Below, piece after piece: positions 1 through 11,028 of a stretch of DNA of 64,000 nucleotides. Position 1 is the first letter of the stretch. Every line of letters starts with the position of its first letter. The stretch covers positions 34,016,201 through 34,080,200 of the forward strand of contig NC_074717.1 in NCBI RefSeq assembly GCF_947242115.1, read 5' to 3'. The position numbers and the translations under genes are program-made. The DNA is from Biomphalaria glabrata (Eukaryota; Mollusca; Gastropoda; Planorbidae). Under the pieces are notes generated by a model. It was not told where the DNA came from, did not search any database, and was given only the letters and a program-made list of their open reading frames with translations.

Positions 1-72
1 TCACATTTACTTTCTAACACAGACATCATTTTAAGTGAACTTTTAGTTTAATCACATGGTCATTCTTACTAC

Positions 73-3000
73 CTTATGCATATCTATGGCTACTTCTTTT
101 TTGAATCGTTTTACTCGTCTGTTTAAATATAGTTTCCAGTCAAATGCTTTTTTGTTTCTGAAATATGAGAAACAAAAAACTATTAGAGATACATTTATAT
201 GTATTACATTATCAAAAAAAATAAAAAAAATACAGGAAGGATGCAAAAACTTTGGAGGTTGAATAATTCAAATTATATTTTCTTTTTGTAAGAAATATAT
301 TAATGATAGTTTTAAACAAACAAAAAATACTTTAGCTAAAAAAGTATTTTTAATATTTTGTATTTCTTTGCAAAGAAATGTCTAAAAAATTAAAACACAG
401 TTTTGAGGTTAAGTTGAGGAGTACAGAGTTGACAGCTTACATATATGAGAAATACAGATTAAAGTTCATAGTGAACGGGTTTTGTGAAAGTTCAATGAAA
501 AAACAACAACAAAACAGTACAATATTTGGGATTATAAATCTTTAAATTCAGAGGAAAATCATTTCAAATCACAAACAATGAATGTGCTAAGTACACAATT
601 AGGTAAAACCCCAAAGCAGTAAATGTCGTGAATAACAGCCGTTACCTTTTCTTATGTTTTAAGATATCAGGCATTTCTAATGTTATCTCCACAGGTTTAT
701 CAGGAAGTTGTGACTTTTCTTCATTTACACTATGACCTAAATAAAAAGCAGTCAAATCAACAAAGTTTGAAGCAAAAAAAGTTTTAAATACCAATAATTA
801 AAGAAAGAGATAAATCAGCATTCCAGATGGACAGGTATCTCCTTACATTAACCTGACCTGTAAGTGTACTTTGTAACGATGCAGTCAAAGTTTGAATGAA
901 AATCTTGTAAAAAAAAAACAGACTAGGTAGAAAAAAACTTATATATTTAACCAGAGGGATGGCTGCCTGGTCGTGCAGTTTGTGCGCTGGACTGTCGTTT
1001 TGACTTATCGATAGTCGCGGGTTCAAACCCTGCCTGCTCCCATCCCCTGTTATCCTATGGGAGGTTTGCACTAGGAAGTAAATTATCTTCAATTATGAAG
1101 GAACATCCAAAACATGTAAAACATTTTGCAAACAAAAAATTCCCACTATTAAGATAATTGAGAAAAAGAAATGGACCAAAACGTGTTGGTTTGTTATTTT
1201 TACTTACTTTGAACCTCCTCCCATTCTGACATTTCTTCTGAATCTATTTCCTCTTGCGACATTTCACTGTCTTCATCTGAGTAAACCATTTCTTGAGAAG
1301 TGGAGGCTCCTGCTTCAGATGGCTGAAAAGATCCCATAGAGGATGTTGCAAGATTTCTGTTTCCTTCCATCATCATTAACATTGTTAGTGGGTCATTCAC
1401 ATCTATTGGTTTTATGGGTTGTGGTGAGGGTAATTTTTCTTTGAAATTTTTAGGCTGTGAGGCAGGAAGTTTACCAATTTTCTTTACAACGTTTTTAGGT
1501 GGTGTCTGAGATTGATCTTCCAGCTTTTGTTTTTTAAGGACTTTAGTCTGTGAAAGATTCTTTGCTGTTGCATCTTGTAGTTTTGAATTGCTGTCATTTT
1601 TATTTTTCTTAATGGCTGTCACCTTATTTACTTTGTTTTCATTTTGTAGTGCTCTCTTTTTGACAGCACATTTTTCTGACTCATTGTTTAAAGTTGTCAC
1701 AATCTGAATGTTGGTTTTGTTCAAATCATCATTCTTACTCGACTGTGACACTTTTGTTTGCTTTGCATTTATTATTTTTCTAGTCTTTGTTTTTTTGCTA
1801 CATTTGTTTGGCGTCCCATTGGTAACAGATTTTGATGTGATTTTTTTTTCATCTGCTTTAAATTTTTTCACTTTTTTAACAGGTAGATCAGAGTCATTCT
1901 GTGCACTCTTTCTTTTAGTAGTCATGTTACTTTTACATCCAGGTGGTTTCTCTGGTTTATCTACAGCATTTGATTTGTTTAAGTCAGAGTCTGAAATTAA
2001 TAAAAATCAACAAATAAAGTTTGTTTGTTATATGAAGAAATAACAAAGTTCTTATTTAATGAGATTATATATTTACTATCTCAAGAAGGAATAACTTCGG
2101 TTAAAAAAAAAGTGGATTGAAATTTGACAACAAAAAAACTGTGCCTACAATCTAAAGTTACAGCTTACTTAATGATGAGCTGAAAGCAAAGTGCTAAACT
2201 CTTGCCAAATTAATAAATTTTGAATTTAACTCATGGTAATAAAACGGTGACCGGTCATTTCATCCTTGGTCACTTCATCTCCAATTAAGTTTGTATTTAG
2301 TTATAATGTTTCTGTTTGTTGTAGGGATGCCAATATTATACTGCGCATATTGTTTGATGTAATCATCAAAGGCCAAGGTGTGGTGGAAGTAGGGAAAATC
2401 TTTGGAGAGATAGAAGTACCATTTGAATAATTATGATCGCTCCACTCTACGCTCATAATGTATCATCAAAAGCCAAGGTGTGGTGGAAGTAGTGGAAATC
2501 TCTTGAGAGATGAGAACAATTAAAATACTTATAATCTTGCCACTGATAACTTATCTCCTGAAGGCCATCTTTCACTTTATTTGTCAATATTTCTTTCTTA
2601 TATATGAGCGTGTCATTTCAAACCCTGATATAACATTTTATTTATTCTAATAAACGCTGACTTCAAGAAATACGCAAACACTGGCCAAGAAATTACTGCT
2701 AATTTCATACTTTTTACAATTATTATTTGATGGATTAGTGGATGAAATGACTAGGGGATGAAATGACCGGGGATGAAGTGACCAAGGATGAAATGACTGG
2801 GGATGAAATGACCGAGAACCAATAAAACATATTTTTTACAGGTCTATGTGGAAGTCCCTGATAAGTAAATCTCCAATTGATATTAGATCTTTGCAGGAGA
2901 AATTAAAGAAACTTTGTCATATTTCACTGGCTATATCACACAAATTTGTAAAGCAGTTGGCTTGGCCATTGAAATAGATGCGTTCTGCATAGCCTGCCCT

Positions 3001-3198
3001 AAAAAACAAAATGACACATGTGTACTAGACATAAACAGCAACCTTTGCATGCATCTGAGAACACCACATCTTATCAGTGGAAAACAAGAAATATACTGGT
3101 ATACAATATAATCAAAAATTATAAATAATTTTATTAATTACCAGATGCAGTCAGCTTTTTAATTTTCTTTTCACAAGACATCTTCTCTAGATTTTTAG
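73..3198 (-). CDS. XPC: XPC homologue (xeroderma pigmentosum group C), N-terminal part, continues beyond the left edge
   Basis: XPC recognises helix-distorting DNA damage in the nucleus and starts global-genome nucleotide excision repair. Four exons are read on the minus strand: 3198-3142, 1990-1204, 729-646 and 157-73. The large exon encodes a Lys-rich, low-complexity region ending in an acidic stretch with SEWEEVQ, like the DWEEVEE block of vertebrate XPC. The next exon carries LPDKPVEITLE (human LPVKPVEIEIE). The last carries YLNRRVKRFKKEVAIDMHKV (human [20 protein letters not shown]), where the transglutaminase-like region begins. The phases join cleanly. The first exon listed has an acceptor before it, so the start is either its internal ATG (MSCEKK) or an upstream exon I could not find. 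The catalytically inert transglutaminase-like core and beta-hairpin domains lie outside the window. Identity is well supported by the ordered match of three conserved blocks; the exon 1 question stays open. Confidence 0.85.
950..1110 (+). repeat. tRNA-derived SINE, family 1, in an XPC intron
   Basis: A Pol III-type head starts at GGGATGGCTGCCTGGTCGTG, with a B-box-like GGGTTCAAACCC about 60 bases on. A tail follows that contains AGTAAATTATCTTC and GAAGGAACATCC. Related copies lie at 5572-5705, 29028-29165 (reverse) and 51204-51330. It is antisense to XPC, in the intron between the exons ending at 1204 and starting at 729. Confidence 0.7.
2246..2820. mobile_element. MITE with ATGAAATGACC-type inverted ends and 8-bp target duplication
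   Basis: The 575-bp element is flanked by a perfect AATAAAAC direct repeat (2238-2245 and 2821-2828). The left end reads GGTGACCGGTCATTTCATCC. The right end, reversed, reads GGTTCTCGGTCATTTCATCC and then repeats the motif. The ends are themselves built of tandem GGATGAAATGACC-like units. Inside, a block of about 47 bp (AAGGTGTGGTGGAAGTAG core) occurs twice, near 2365-2411 and 2463-2510. No coding potential is seen. The 8-bp duplication is compatible with hAT-like mobilisation, but the end sequence does not let me name a superfamily. Confidence 0.75.
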
Positions 3199-3734
3199 CT
3201 GAAACATAAAAAAAAAAGTTCTGAATAAAAAACCTGGGCCCAAGACCATTTGGGGCCCACAGCTTGAAGCATAGTTTGTTCAAAAAAATGTTTCAAACTT
3301 TTACACCTCAAAGTGTTTTAGGAATGTAAATGTGTAGAATGGGAACTAAAACTCATTTAAAATAAACATTTATTTATATATTTGAAACTCTGTTAGCTTG
3401 TTTCATTTTCCAACAATTGTAAAAAACAATGACTTTTAATTCATGTGGATTTCTGAATCAAACATTATATATGATTATTAAAAAGCTACTTTACTTCCAT
3501 TGGAATGTACCAATACATTCAGATTAATCAATTGTTTTGACAGTTTTGTCACATGTTACATTCATCTTATTGGGGAGGGGGGCCCACCAAAATACTCTTA
3601 AACCAGGACTCACTGGTACCCTAATATGCCACTGTTCATATAAGCACTTCCTTGGCACATAGGTTTTATTTAATACTTTTAAGTTAAATGATCACCCAGA
3701 TAACCCCTTAATTCTTTTTTCCCCATCCCCACAA

Positions 3735-5100
3735 TTAGTTATTAGGATCTAGATCTAGTATTAGTAAGTATAATATAAATATTATTATTATTATTTATAT
3801 TATACTACTTACTACTACTACTAGACTTAGTAGGCCTATGACTTACTGTTACTTAGACATCTTAGAACTATTATTTAATTATTTAAATTTAATATATAAT
3901 AACCTATTGTATTGATATCAGATATAAATATAAATTATAAATCATATGACATATCTCAGACAGTGACATCATTGATCATCATATCGTCATTATCGTGATT
4001 CAGATATAATAATAATATATATTTAATATTATATATATTTAATATATTATTTTAATTAAAATTTAATTATTTAATATTATTTCTTAGACTTAGATCTATC
4101 TAGATATAAAAATATATAGAATATAGACTAGATCTAATCTATATCTTATAGTGGTTATAGTTATAGACAAGCCTTATTATTATATAAGATAAGGCAATAA
4201 GTTGAATTAGGCACGGCATGAAATAGCGCTAAAAGTAAAAAACTGTAACAATACAGGATTGCTTAGCCTTATGTAACTTACAAAATAGACTAGAGTAGAG
4301 TAACTTGGTTAATCTAAAAAATATGCCATCTAATTAAAAAAAAAATAGAATCTAGATCTAGATCTACATATACAGTAAAGATCGAAGTTTCAAACTTAGA
4401 TAGATCTATTATTCTATAGAGTAGATCTAAATCTAGAATACAGTAATCTAGATCTAGAGTAGATCTATCCAAGTCCTAAGCTCTATTCCTAGATCTAGAT
4501 TAGTTAAACATTTCCTTTTTTTTTCCCTAGAAGTTTTATCCCTATAGAACTATAGTAGTCTATAGTGATAATAGTGGTATAGTATAGGCCATAGCCATAG
4601 CCTGCCATGGGCCATAGGCATAGGCTATAGTCACTATACTATAGACATAGACTATAACTATAGAGTCTACTCCTATACCTATATTCCTATAGTGGCTATA
4701 GCCTATAGAAAAAAATAGATTCTTAGGTTAGCATTCTAGAATGTATTAAATTTATTTAAAATACTACTACACAATATATATTAATATTATATTATTTATT
4801 TATTTATATTAATATTACCATTTATACCATCTATAATTTTATCTTAGCCTTTTAGGCATCTATAGAAATATAATACATTTAATCATCTTATTTTTTTTTA
4901 GCCTTTACTTTATTTTTTAGTTTAGACACTACAGTTTAGTCATTTAGTTTAGCTTTAAGTTTAAGCCTTTTTTTTTAAATTAAAGTTAAAGTTTAAACTT
5001 CAAGTTTAACTCATTAATCTAGATTCTAGGTAATCTAGATTTGTCTATATTAGATCTAGAAATTTCTAGATATATCTGGAGTCTGGAGCAAATAGTTGAA
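3735..5100. repeat. AT-rich, AGATCT/CTAGATCT-rich intergenic DNA between XPC and KIAA1143
   Basis: About 1.3 kb is dominated by overlapping palindromic words such as TAGATCTAGA, TATAGT and CTATAG, with no codon-like structure. It fills most of the space between the two divergent genes, so it must contain or border both promoters unless XPC has a distant first exon. I see no clear TATA box or initiator that stands out from the AT-rich background. Confidence 0.55.
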
Positions 5101-5128
5101 ATAGACTAGAATTTCAATCTGTTTTGAA

Positions 5129-7672
5129 ATGCCTAAGCCTAAGCAAGGCAGTCGACATGGTATAAATTATGTCAAAAACGAGGACCCTTCTTTCATTAAG
5201 CAGTTCAAAGAAAGAATTGGACATAAAGATGGTCCAACCTTAGATTCAAAGGTACCAGAAAATAAATAATTCTTTCTTACCAAAACATTGGCCGTAATTC
5301 TTTAAAGTTAACAGTACAGTCTCTACTAACACAACACTATTGTAATTTGTAATTATTTTTATTAACAAAAAAGATCTAGATCTAGTGACTAGATCTAATT
5401 CTAATACACATTCTGTAAAGTAAAGTCTGTTTCATTTCATAGCCTAATTATTATGGATTCAGAAGGTAGATCTACACTTCATTTATTGTTCTTATAAAAT
5501 CATGACTTTAGACAGATGACTAGATGATTATGTAATGCATCTTTTTGTCTCCCCATTATTGTCATAAGACATGGTTGGATGGCTTCATGGTAGTGGTGTA
5601 TGAGGTTCGGACTGACAGCATGATGGTCCAGCTCTCCCTTCATCCTGCTAGGGGTTTGGTAAAGGATGTAATAATCTTCTTTTCTGAAGGAACATCTGAA
5701 ATATAAGCATCTTTTTTATTTAGATGTACAAATGTTTTGTCTAAAATCACACTTGTTTGATGTGAAATGGGCTGATAGCATGACAGTCTATTTATAAATA
5801 TAATTTTCTAGCTATAGTACCCCCAAAATTCTATATTAACATTTTCTTTTGCAGACCTGAACATTCAGTATTCTGATTTTATAACCATATGTTTCATTAA
5901 TCGTAGAGAAACCATCAGATCAATTCAAATATTTACACTATGAAGACAGAAACGACAATGAGATTTTAGAAATTACTCTATAAAGATGGTCTCTTGTTTT
6001 GTATACAAATTCATCCTATTTTATGTTTCACTTGATGATTTGGAAGTCGATAGCACAAACTACAACACATGATGATGCATACAGCATTTAACTTCAAACC
6101 ATATAAAATTGTCGACCTAATGTTTTCATTATCTTCAATCTAGAGAAATTCCAGTAATTTTGAAGAAGAAGAAGAAGATGATGATGCACCAGAGAAAGAA
6201 GATGAAAAACCAACTGTAGTAGTTATTCATGAAGGTGACTTGACTGCAGAAGAGGCTGAGAAGGAAAAGAAAGTTATTGAAGAAGGTTAAGAAGTATTTA
6301 TTTTTAGTCAATTTGATTATTATATTTTGTAGAGAAATTTTTTTTTTCAAAAGTACATGTAAAAGTACCATGCAAAAGTACATTTGTAGCCAATGTTTCA
6401 TTCTTTCACCATTGTACACATGCAACTTGTTTAGCATACACTATTGGTTTTACTAAAATTGAGTCTTGTTAAAGATTACTATGATAGAATGTTTTACATT
6501 TGTTGTGTCTGAATAGAGATGTGTGTAATCAGCAGTTACATCTCTCCAATGCTACTATTAAGTATTTAATCTATTGATGAAATATTTTTTTTAAAGAATC
6601 AGTTGCCACTTTTATTTTTCACTAGTCGGATGATTTTCTCATAAAACTTCTATTATTTTTTTGAAGTACTAAAGGGCTACAACTCTTCAGAAGCTTTTGT
6701 GTTATTCACCATCAACCTTAGTCTGTTTAACTGTTGGTGCACCACACATGATCTGTGGACTGTTTTTCTCCATTCCTGTCTTTTGCCTTGACTGGAATCT
6801 CTTTCAATGTCAGGCTTGTCAATTCTTCGATGTCTTCCAATTACTTTGTTTGCCTTTTCTTTTCCCTGGTGCTGTTTCTTGCAAGAAGGTCTTTGTGAGT
6901 CCTGAGGACCTCATGATATGGCCTTAGAGTTTAGGTTTTTGTTTTCTGACAAAGCAGGTCATCTGGGTCAATAGTATTCCTATTTCAAGTTTCCTCATTT
7001 GTGGTGAGGTATTTGTATGTGATACCTAGGATCCTTCTTGTGTTATTAATGAACTAATATTGTTAAATAAAATTGTTTGAAATTAAAATTCATGGTCATG
7101 TTTTAAATATTTTCTAATGCACCACATGTTAAATCTCATAGAATATATTTGACCTTGACCTGTAACCATTGTACTAGTTGACATACTTCATTTAGTTAGC
7201 AGTATCATTGTGCCATGACCCAGTTACTACATATACCACCTTCACAGACTCCTACAGTTAAACTGGTTGTCAGTAATGTTATTAACTGATTAAAAAAAGA
7301 AAACTAGACAACACATTGAAGTGCAGTATTTTAAAAGTTATTGTTTACAGCTTAATATTCAAATTGATCATCTCTTGCAGAAGTAGTTTGGATTTAAATT
7401 CATTCATTCAATACTTAAAAAAACATTTATAAACTTAAGTGTACTTACAGTTTTTAATTCTGTCTTCAGGACCAGCAAGGCTGGATGAAAAAATAACATT
7501 CAAGAAACCAAATAAACGAAGTCAAGACACAACAGATTCCACCACAGACTCCACAGGCACAATGAGCAGTGTGAAAAAATCAAAAGAATCCAAAAAAAAG
7601 AAAGAATCCTTGTCCAAAAAAACAACAAACAATTCCCTGCTATCATTCGGAGGGGAAGATGAAGATGAATAA
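5129..7672 (+). CDS. KIAA1143: KIAA1143 homologue, complete three-exon gene
   Basis: Exons are 5129-5251, 6144-6285 and 7470-7672, giving 156 codons including the stop. The family is a small conserved eukaryotic protein of unknown function; human KIAA1143 is about 154 residues, so the length fits. The N terminus has SFIKQFKERIGHKDGPTLDSK-like sequence (human [21 protein letters not shown]). The middle has an acidic run followed by PTVVVIHEGDLTAEEAEKEK (human [20 protein letters not shown]). The end is a Lys/Ser-rich tail closing with NNSLLSFGGEDEDE (human NSSLLSFDNEDENE). It looks charged and disordered, without signal peptide or membrane segment. Splice phases agree (0, then 1). The start is the first ATG of the conserved N terminus. 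It is divergent from XPC; its stop lies 5.3 kb from the 3' end of SAMHD1 copy A. The function is not known and I assign none. Confidence 0.9.
5572..5705 (+). repeat. SINE family 1, degenerate copy in KIAA1143 intron 1
   Basis: ATGGTTGGATGGCTTCATGGTAGTG resembles the head seen near 956. The copy ends in GGATGTAATAATCTTCTTTT followed by CTGAAGGAACATCTG. This tail is close to the 3' end of the LINE described at 57880-58270. The B-box region is degenerate. Confidence 0.55.
6690..6930 (-). mobile_element. LINE 3' coding remnant ('EWTGL' type) in KIAA1143 intron 2
   Basis: On the minus strand the sequence reads like the basic C-terminal stretch of a LINE polymerase protein (REKKRQTK, then LEDIEELTSLTLKEIPVKAKDR), followed by stops. 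It matches the better-preserved fragment at 39985-40330. It is an old, broken fragment. Confidence 0.45.
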
Positions 7673-7779
7673 TATTTGTCAATAAAATGAAAACATTGTC
7701 CAAAAAAAAAAATAAGGAACAATTCACTGTTATCATTTGCAGGGGAGAATTAAGATGAATAGTATTTGTGAATAAGATG
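7610..7779 (+). repeat. Tandem duplication of the KIAA1143 3' end (stop codon included)
   Basis: The block 7610-7694 (TTGTCCAAAA ... TATCATTCGGAGGGGAAGAT ... AATATTTGTCAATAAAATGA) is repeated with moderate divergence at 7695-7779 (TTGTCCAAAA ... TATCATTTGCAGGGGAGAAT ... AGTATTTGTGAATAAGATGA). The second copy lies in the 3' untranslated region and is not a continuation of the gene. Confidence 0.75.
7681..7686 (+). promoter_or_regulatory. AATAAA polyadenylation signal of the KIAA1143 homologue
   Basis: A canonical AATAAA starts nine bases after the stop codon. A second AATAAG-type word lies in the duplicated block that follows, so the exact cleavage site is uncertain. Confidence 0.5.
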
Positions 7780-8528
7780 AATAATTAATGTCTGTGTTTT
7801 AAGTTAGTAGTAATACTTAAAATGTAAATTGTTTTTTTTTTTATGTAAAAACTTGTAGTTTTGAAAAACGTTGATTTCTGTTCATTTTACAAAAGAAAAT
7901 TAAAAAAAATGTTTTAAGTTATATATGTTCATTTAACAAATAACGGTCCTAACCCTAAACCATTTAAACATAAAGGTCAATCAGTGAGCAGCAACATTGG
8001 AACATAGTGATGACACCCTAAAATGCATTCATCATGGAAATCAGCCTATTAGAAAGTTCATTGGGTAGTTAAGTAGGATCCTTACTTTGCCTTAGTTTAT
8101 GCAGCCAAGTTGTAACTGAAATTGTAAATTTATCACAATGACCACTTACTTTTATCTCATCATCTTCTGGAGATTTTCATCACTTTGTATTGGTCGCTTA
8201 TACTGTTTTTATAAAATTGTAAGTGAATATTGTTGTATAACAAGTTGAATGTGTGTAGACGCACTGAGATATTTGAATTCTGTTGTTGTTGACTACATGT
8301 TTCAATGTGTTTGTGTGGAATAATGGACTATTGAGAAAGTTTGTCTTCAGAAAATAAAACACATTTAATATATAAAAAATGTTATGCTTTAAGTTTGATT
8401 GAAAACAAATACAGATTTTGTCAAAGATTTTTATTAATATCAACAAGCTACCATTAGAAACATTCAAAGATAACAAGAAATAAACAAATTTGGATTAAGT
8501 TCTAAGTTACCAATTCTATACCTTAAAG

Positions 8529-9181
8529 AGCATAGTTTCCCAAACTATTTCTTTAACGGAATACTTTCATTTTCTGAAACTTAAACGAAACCCTTCATTT
8601 GTTTTATAGGACGGATTATTTCCTATTTGTTTATTAATAATAATAAAACCATTTTTTTAAATTTATAAATATTTTTTTTTTAAACTAAGTATTTATTAAA
8701 AAAAAAAAATTAAATATACAGCATAAGCATTAGAAAAATTAAGATTTAATGACCTTGATGAGCTTAACTTCTTGATATCAGACAGGATATTGATAAGCTA
8801 ACTTTTAATATCTGATTTCTAGATACTTTGACATTGTTTCAACATAATAAAAAATTCCAACTTCTCACAAACATATTGCAGAAAACAAGTAAAATAACAT
8901 CAGCTTGTTATGAAATAGTAATGTACTCTTCAGACAATTGGAAATCATTTTTGTTTCAAATTAAAGACAGAATTTAGGTCAGTTCAAAGTTATGTTGTTA
9001 TAATGTTGTTTTTTTGTTATTGATAAAACCTTTAAAAAACTAATACTGTAAAATCAATTTTTCTTTTCTGTATACTTATGAACAATTCATGTGTAGGACT
9101 CTTTAATTGTTCCAATAGTTCATGAAACACTTATTCAAACCTCGCGAAATTCTTGTGTTCCATGGAACACTGTTTGGGAAA
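8529..9181. mobile_element. hAT-like MITE (GTTTCCCAAAC ends)
   Basis: The left end has CATAGTTTCCCAAACTATTT. The right end has GGAACACTGTTTGGGAAAC, the inverse. CTTAAAG occurs at both flanks (8522-8528, 9182-9188) and fits a decayed 8-bp duplication. The ends match the widespread animal hAT pattern CAGTGGTTCCCAAAC; a short relative lies at 38461-38645. The interior is AT-rich and non-coding. Confidence 0.65.
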
Positions 9182-10294
9182 CTTAAAGTAATGGATAATG
9201 AGATGTAGACAACTGAAGAACAAAAAAAAGTGCAACAGATTTGATGTAAACAGACTTACACACAAGAAGTACAACCAGTATTTTTGACTGCATAACAAAG
9301 AGAGTCTACTCAGTGCATTCTTTGTGTGGAAATGGCCAGAACTAGTCTTTGCTATGAAATGTGACATTTCTGCATAATAAGCAGTTAAAGTTGGCTCAGC
9401 CTCATAAAAAAAATATTTTTTGTTTTTTCAGCATTGAAGATGATGAATACAAGAGATTTAACTTTAAAAATTCCAGTACTTTTTTTTTGTTGATATGTTT
9501 TTCTACTAGAATGTCATCACAATAAATGTTACAAGTGGAATGAGTTAAATACATTTTATATGGTAACACATTGGTTTTAGTTTCAATTATAAAGATATAC
9601 AGAAATTGTCCCAATTTGATTTGATTTCACTTTTAGTATTTGCACTTGGTATCATAAAAAATGTTAATAACTTAATGACGAAAATACTGACAAACAATTC
9701 CCACAATTCCAAAAAAAAAAACACAACAAAAATTTTTTAAATATTGTATTAAAAAAATCAAACAATTACCTTTTTAGACACATTGACAGATACTTGTATA
9801 TAAAAATAAGATACACACACACACATCCAAGTAATTATGAAATGTTTTAAAATATAAATGAGATAGTAGGATTGGAAGAATACAACATAGGCCAAAGATG
9901 AGTCTTGTACAATGGTGATAGTAAGCATGGATGCGATAGTAAACATGGATTTCAGAGAGATTAGCCAACAGCAGTAGAGGTGCCTGGCAGTACTAAAAGG
10001 GACTTTGATCTGAAGTGGTTCAGACTACATGAGCAATGGAATTTAAGTCACAATAAATATTATATATAAAATGAAAATAGCCATAGTAGGATTATGAAGA
10101 TATGCCTTTAACAAGCTTTCATTAGCTTGAGACTACACTTGAAAATCTTGTCTCCTTTTCCTCAGGTTTTAATTGTAAATCTACAGCAGTCTTTCAAAAA
10201 GAAGTTTATCATGTACTATTTGTATCTATGTTTTTAAAGTGGTTGTAAATTTTCATTTTATTTTGTAGCATACAAATTTTAGTTATAAAATTCC

Positions 10295-11028
10295 TTAAGG
10301 GGTTACTGGATAGTGAAATTTATTTTTTTTATTTTTGCTTTAACTTAATAACTATTGTTATATTATATCATATGACAACTCAATAATAAAAAATATATAT
10401 TGAATGTTGTCTAATGTTTCCGGGTTGCCATGGTAACGGCAGCCATCTTGAAAATAAACAAAAATTAGTTCGTATAGGAAAATTCTAAAATTTTTCAAAA
10501 TAGATAAATTTCAAAGCTAAAAATACTTACACCTTAAAGTATAAAGGTGGCTGGAAGGAGCTAGCTAGATTTTATACATTTTCCCTTAGTATTGTGCATT
10601 TTATGATTTTTTAAAAAAGGGTGATTTTTTTCCTGTAAAATGCATCCACCTTTTTTTTCCCAAAAGATCATATATTAAAAACTTCTTCAGCTAAAGTCAT
10701 TAAAACTAGCTGATTCTCTGTATTATTTATCTCTGAATATGTGTACCAAATTTGACACATTTATCTCTATTAGTTCTAGAGATTTTAGAAATATGTTACA
10801 GGGGGGGTCACAAAAAACGCATTCACTCAAAAACAGTGAATTTGTATTCAGAAAAATATGGAAAATAGTGTTCACCACGCATCATTAAAATGCTTTTTTT
10901 CAATAAAAAATGCTATTTTTTAGAAAATTTTTGGTGCCAGTTTATAAAATACATGTCCACCTATTTAATTACACCAAAATTGAAAAATCAATTTTTTTAC
11001 CCAAAATCACTATCCAGTAACCCCTTAA
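10295..11028. mobile_element. MITE with TTAA target duplication (piggyBac-type)
   Basis: TTAA at 10295-10298 and 11025-11028 flanks perfect inverted ends GGGGTTACTGGATAGTG and CACTATCCAGTAACCCC. The 734-bp span has no open frame of note. TTAA duplication is the hallmark of piggyBac-type transposition, though the end sequence is not the usual CCC-start motif. Inside lies GTTGCCATGGTAAC (10424-10437) followed by GGCAGCCATCTTG. Confidence 0.75.
10424..10437. promoter_or_regulatory. Palindromic RFX X-box-like motif inside the TTAA MITE
   Basis: GTTGCCATGGTAAC is a perfect 14-base palindrome that fits the consensus bound by RFX transcription factors (GTNRCC, spacer, RGYAAC). GCCATCTTG, resembling a YY1 site on the opposite strand, follows within 15 bases. 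Only the sequence match is seen; no function is shown. Confidence 0.35.

Noticed and set aside
1708-2043. Open plus-strand frame over the XPC exon
   Set aside because: It is the antisense shadow of the Lys-rich XPC exon, with no domain and no splice logic.
2914-3111. 65-codon plus-strand frame beside the XPC exon
   Set aside because: No family recognised and no splice context; it lies opposite an XPC intron.
8198-9968. Several 60-90-codon minus-strand frames
   Set aside because: AT-rich low-complexity translations (F, I, L, K, N) overlapping a MITE; no conserved motif.
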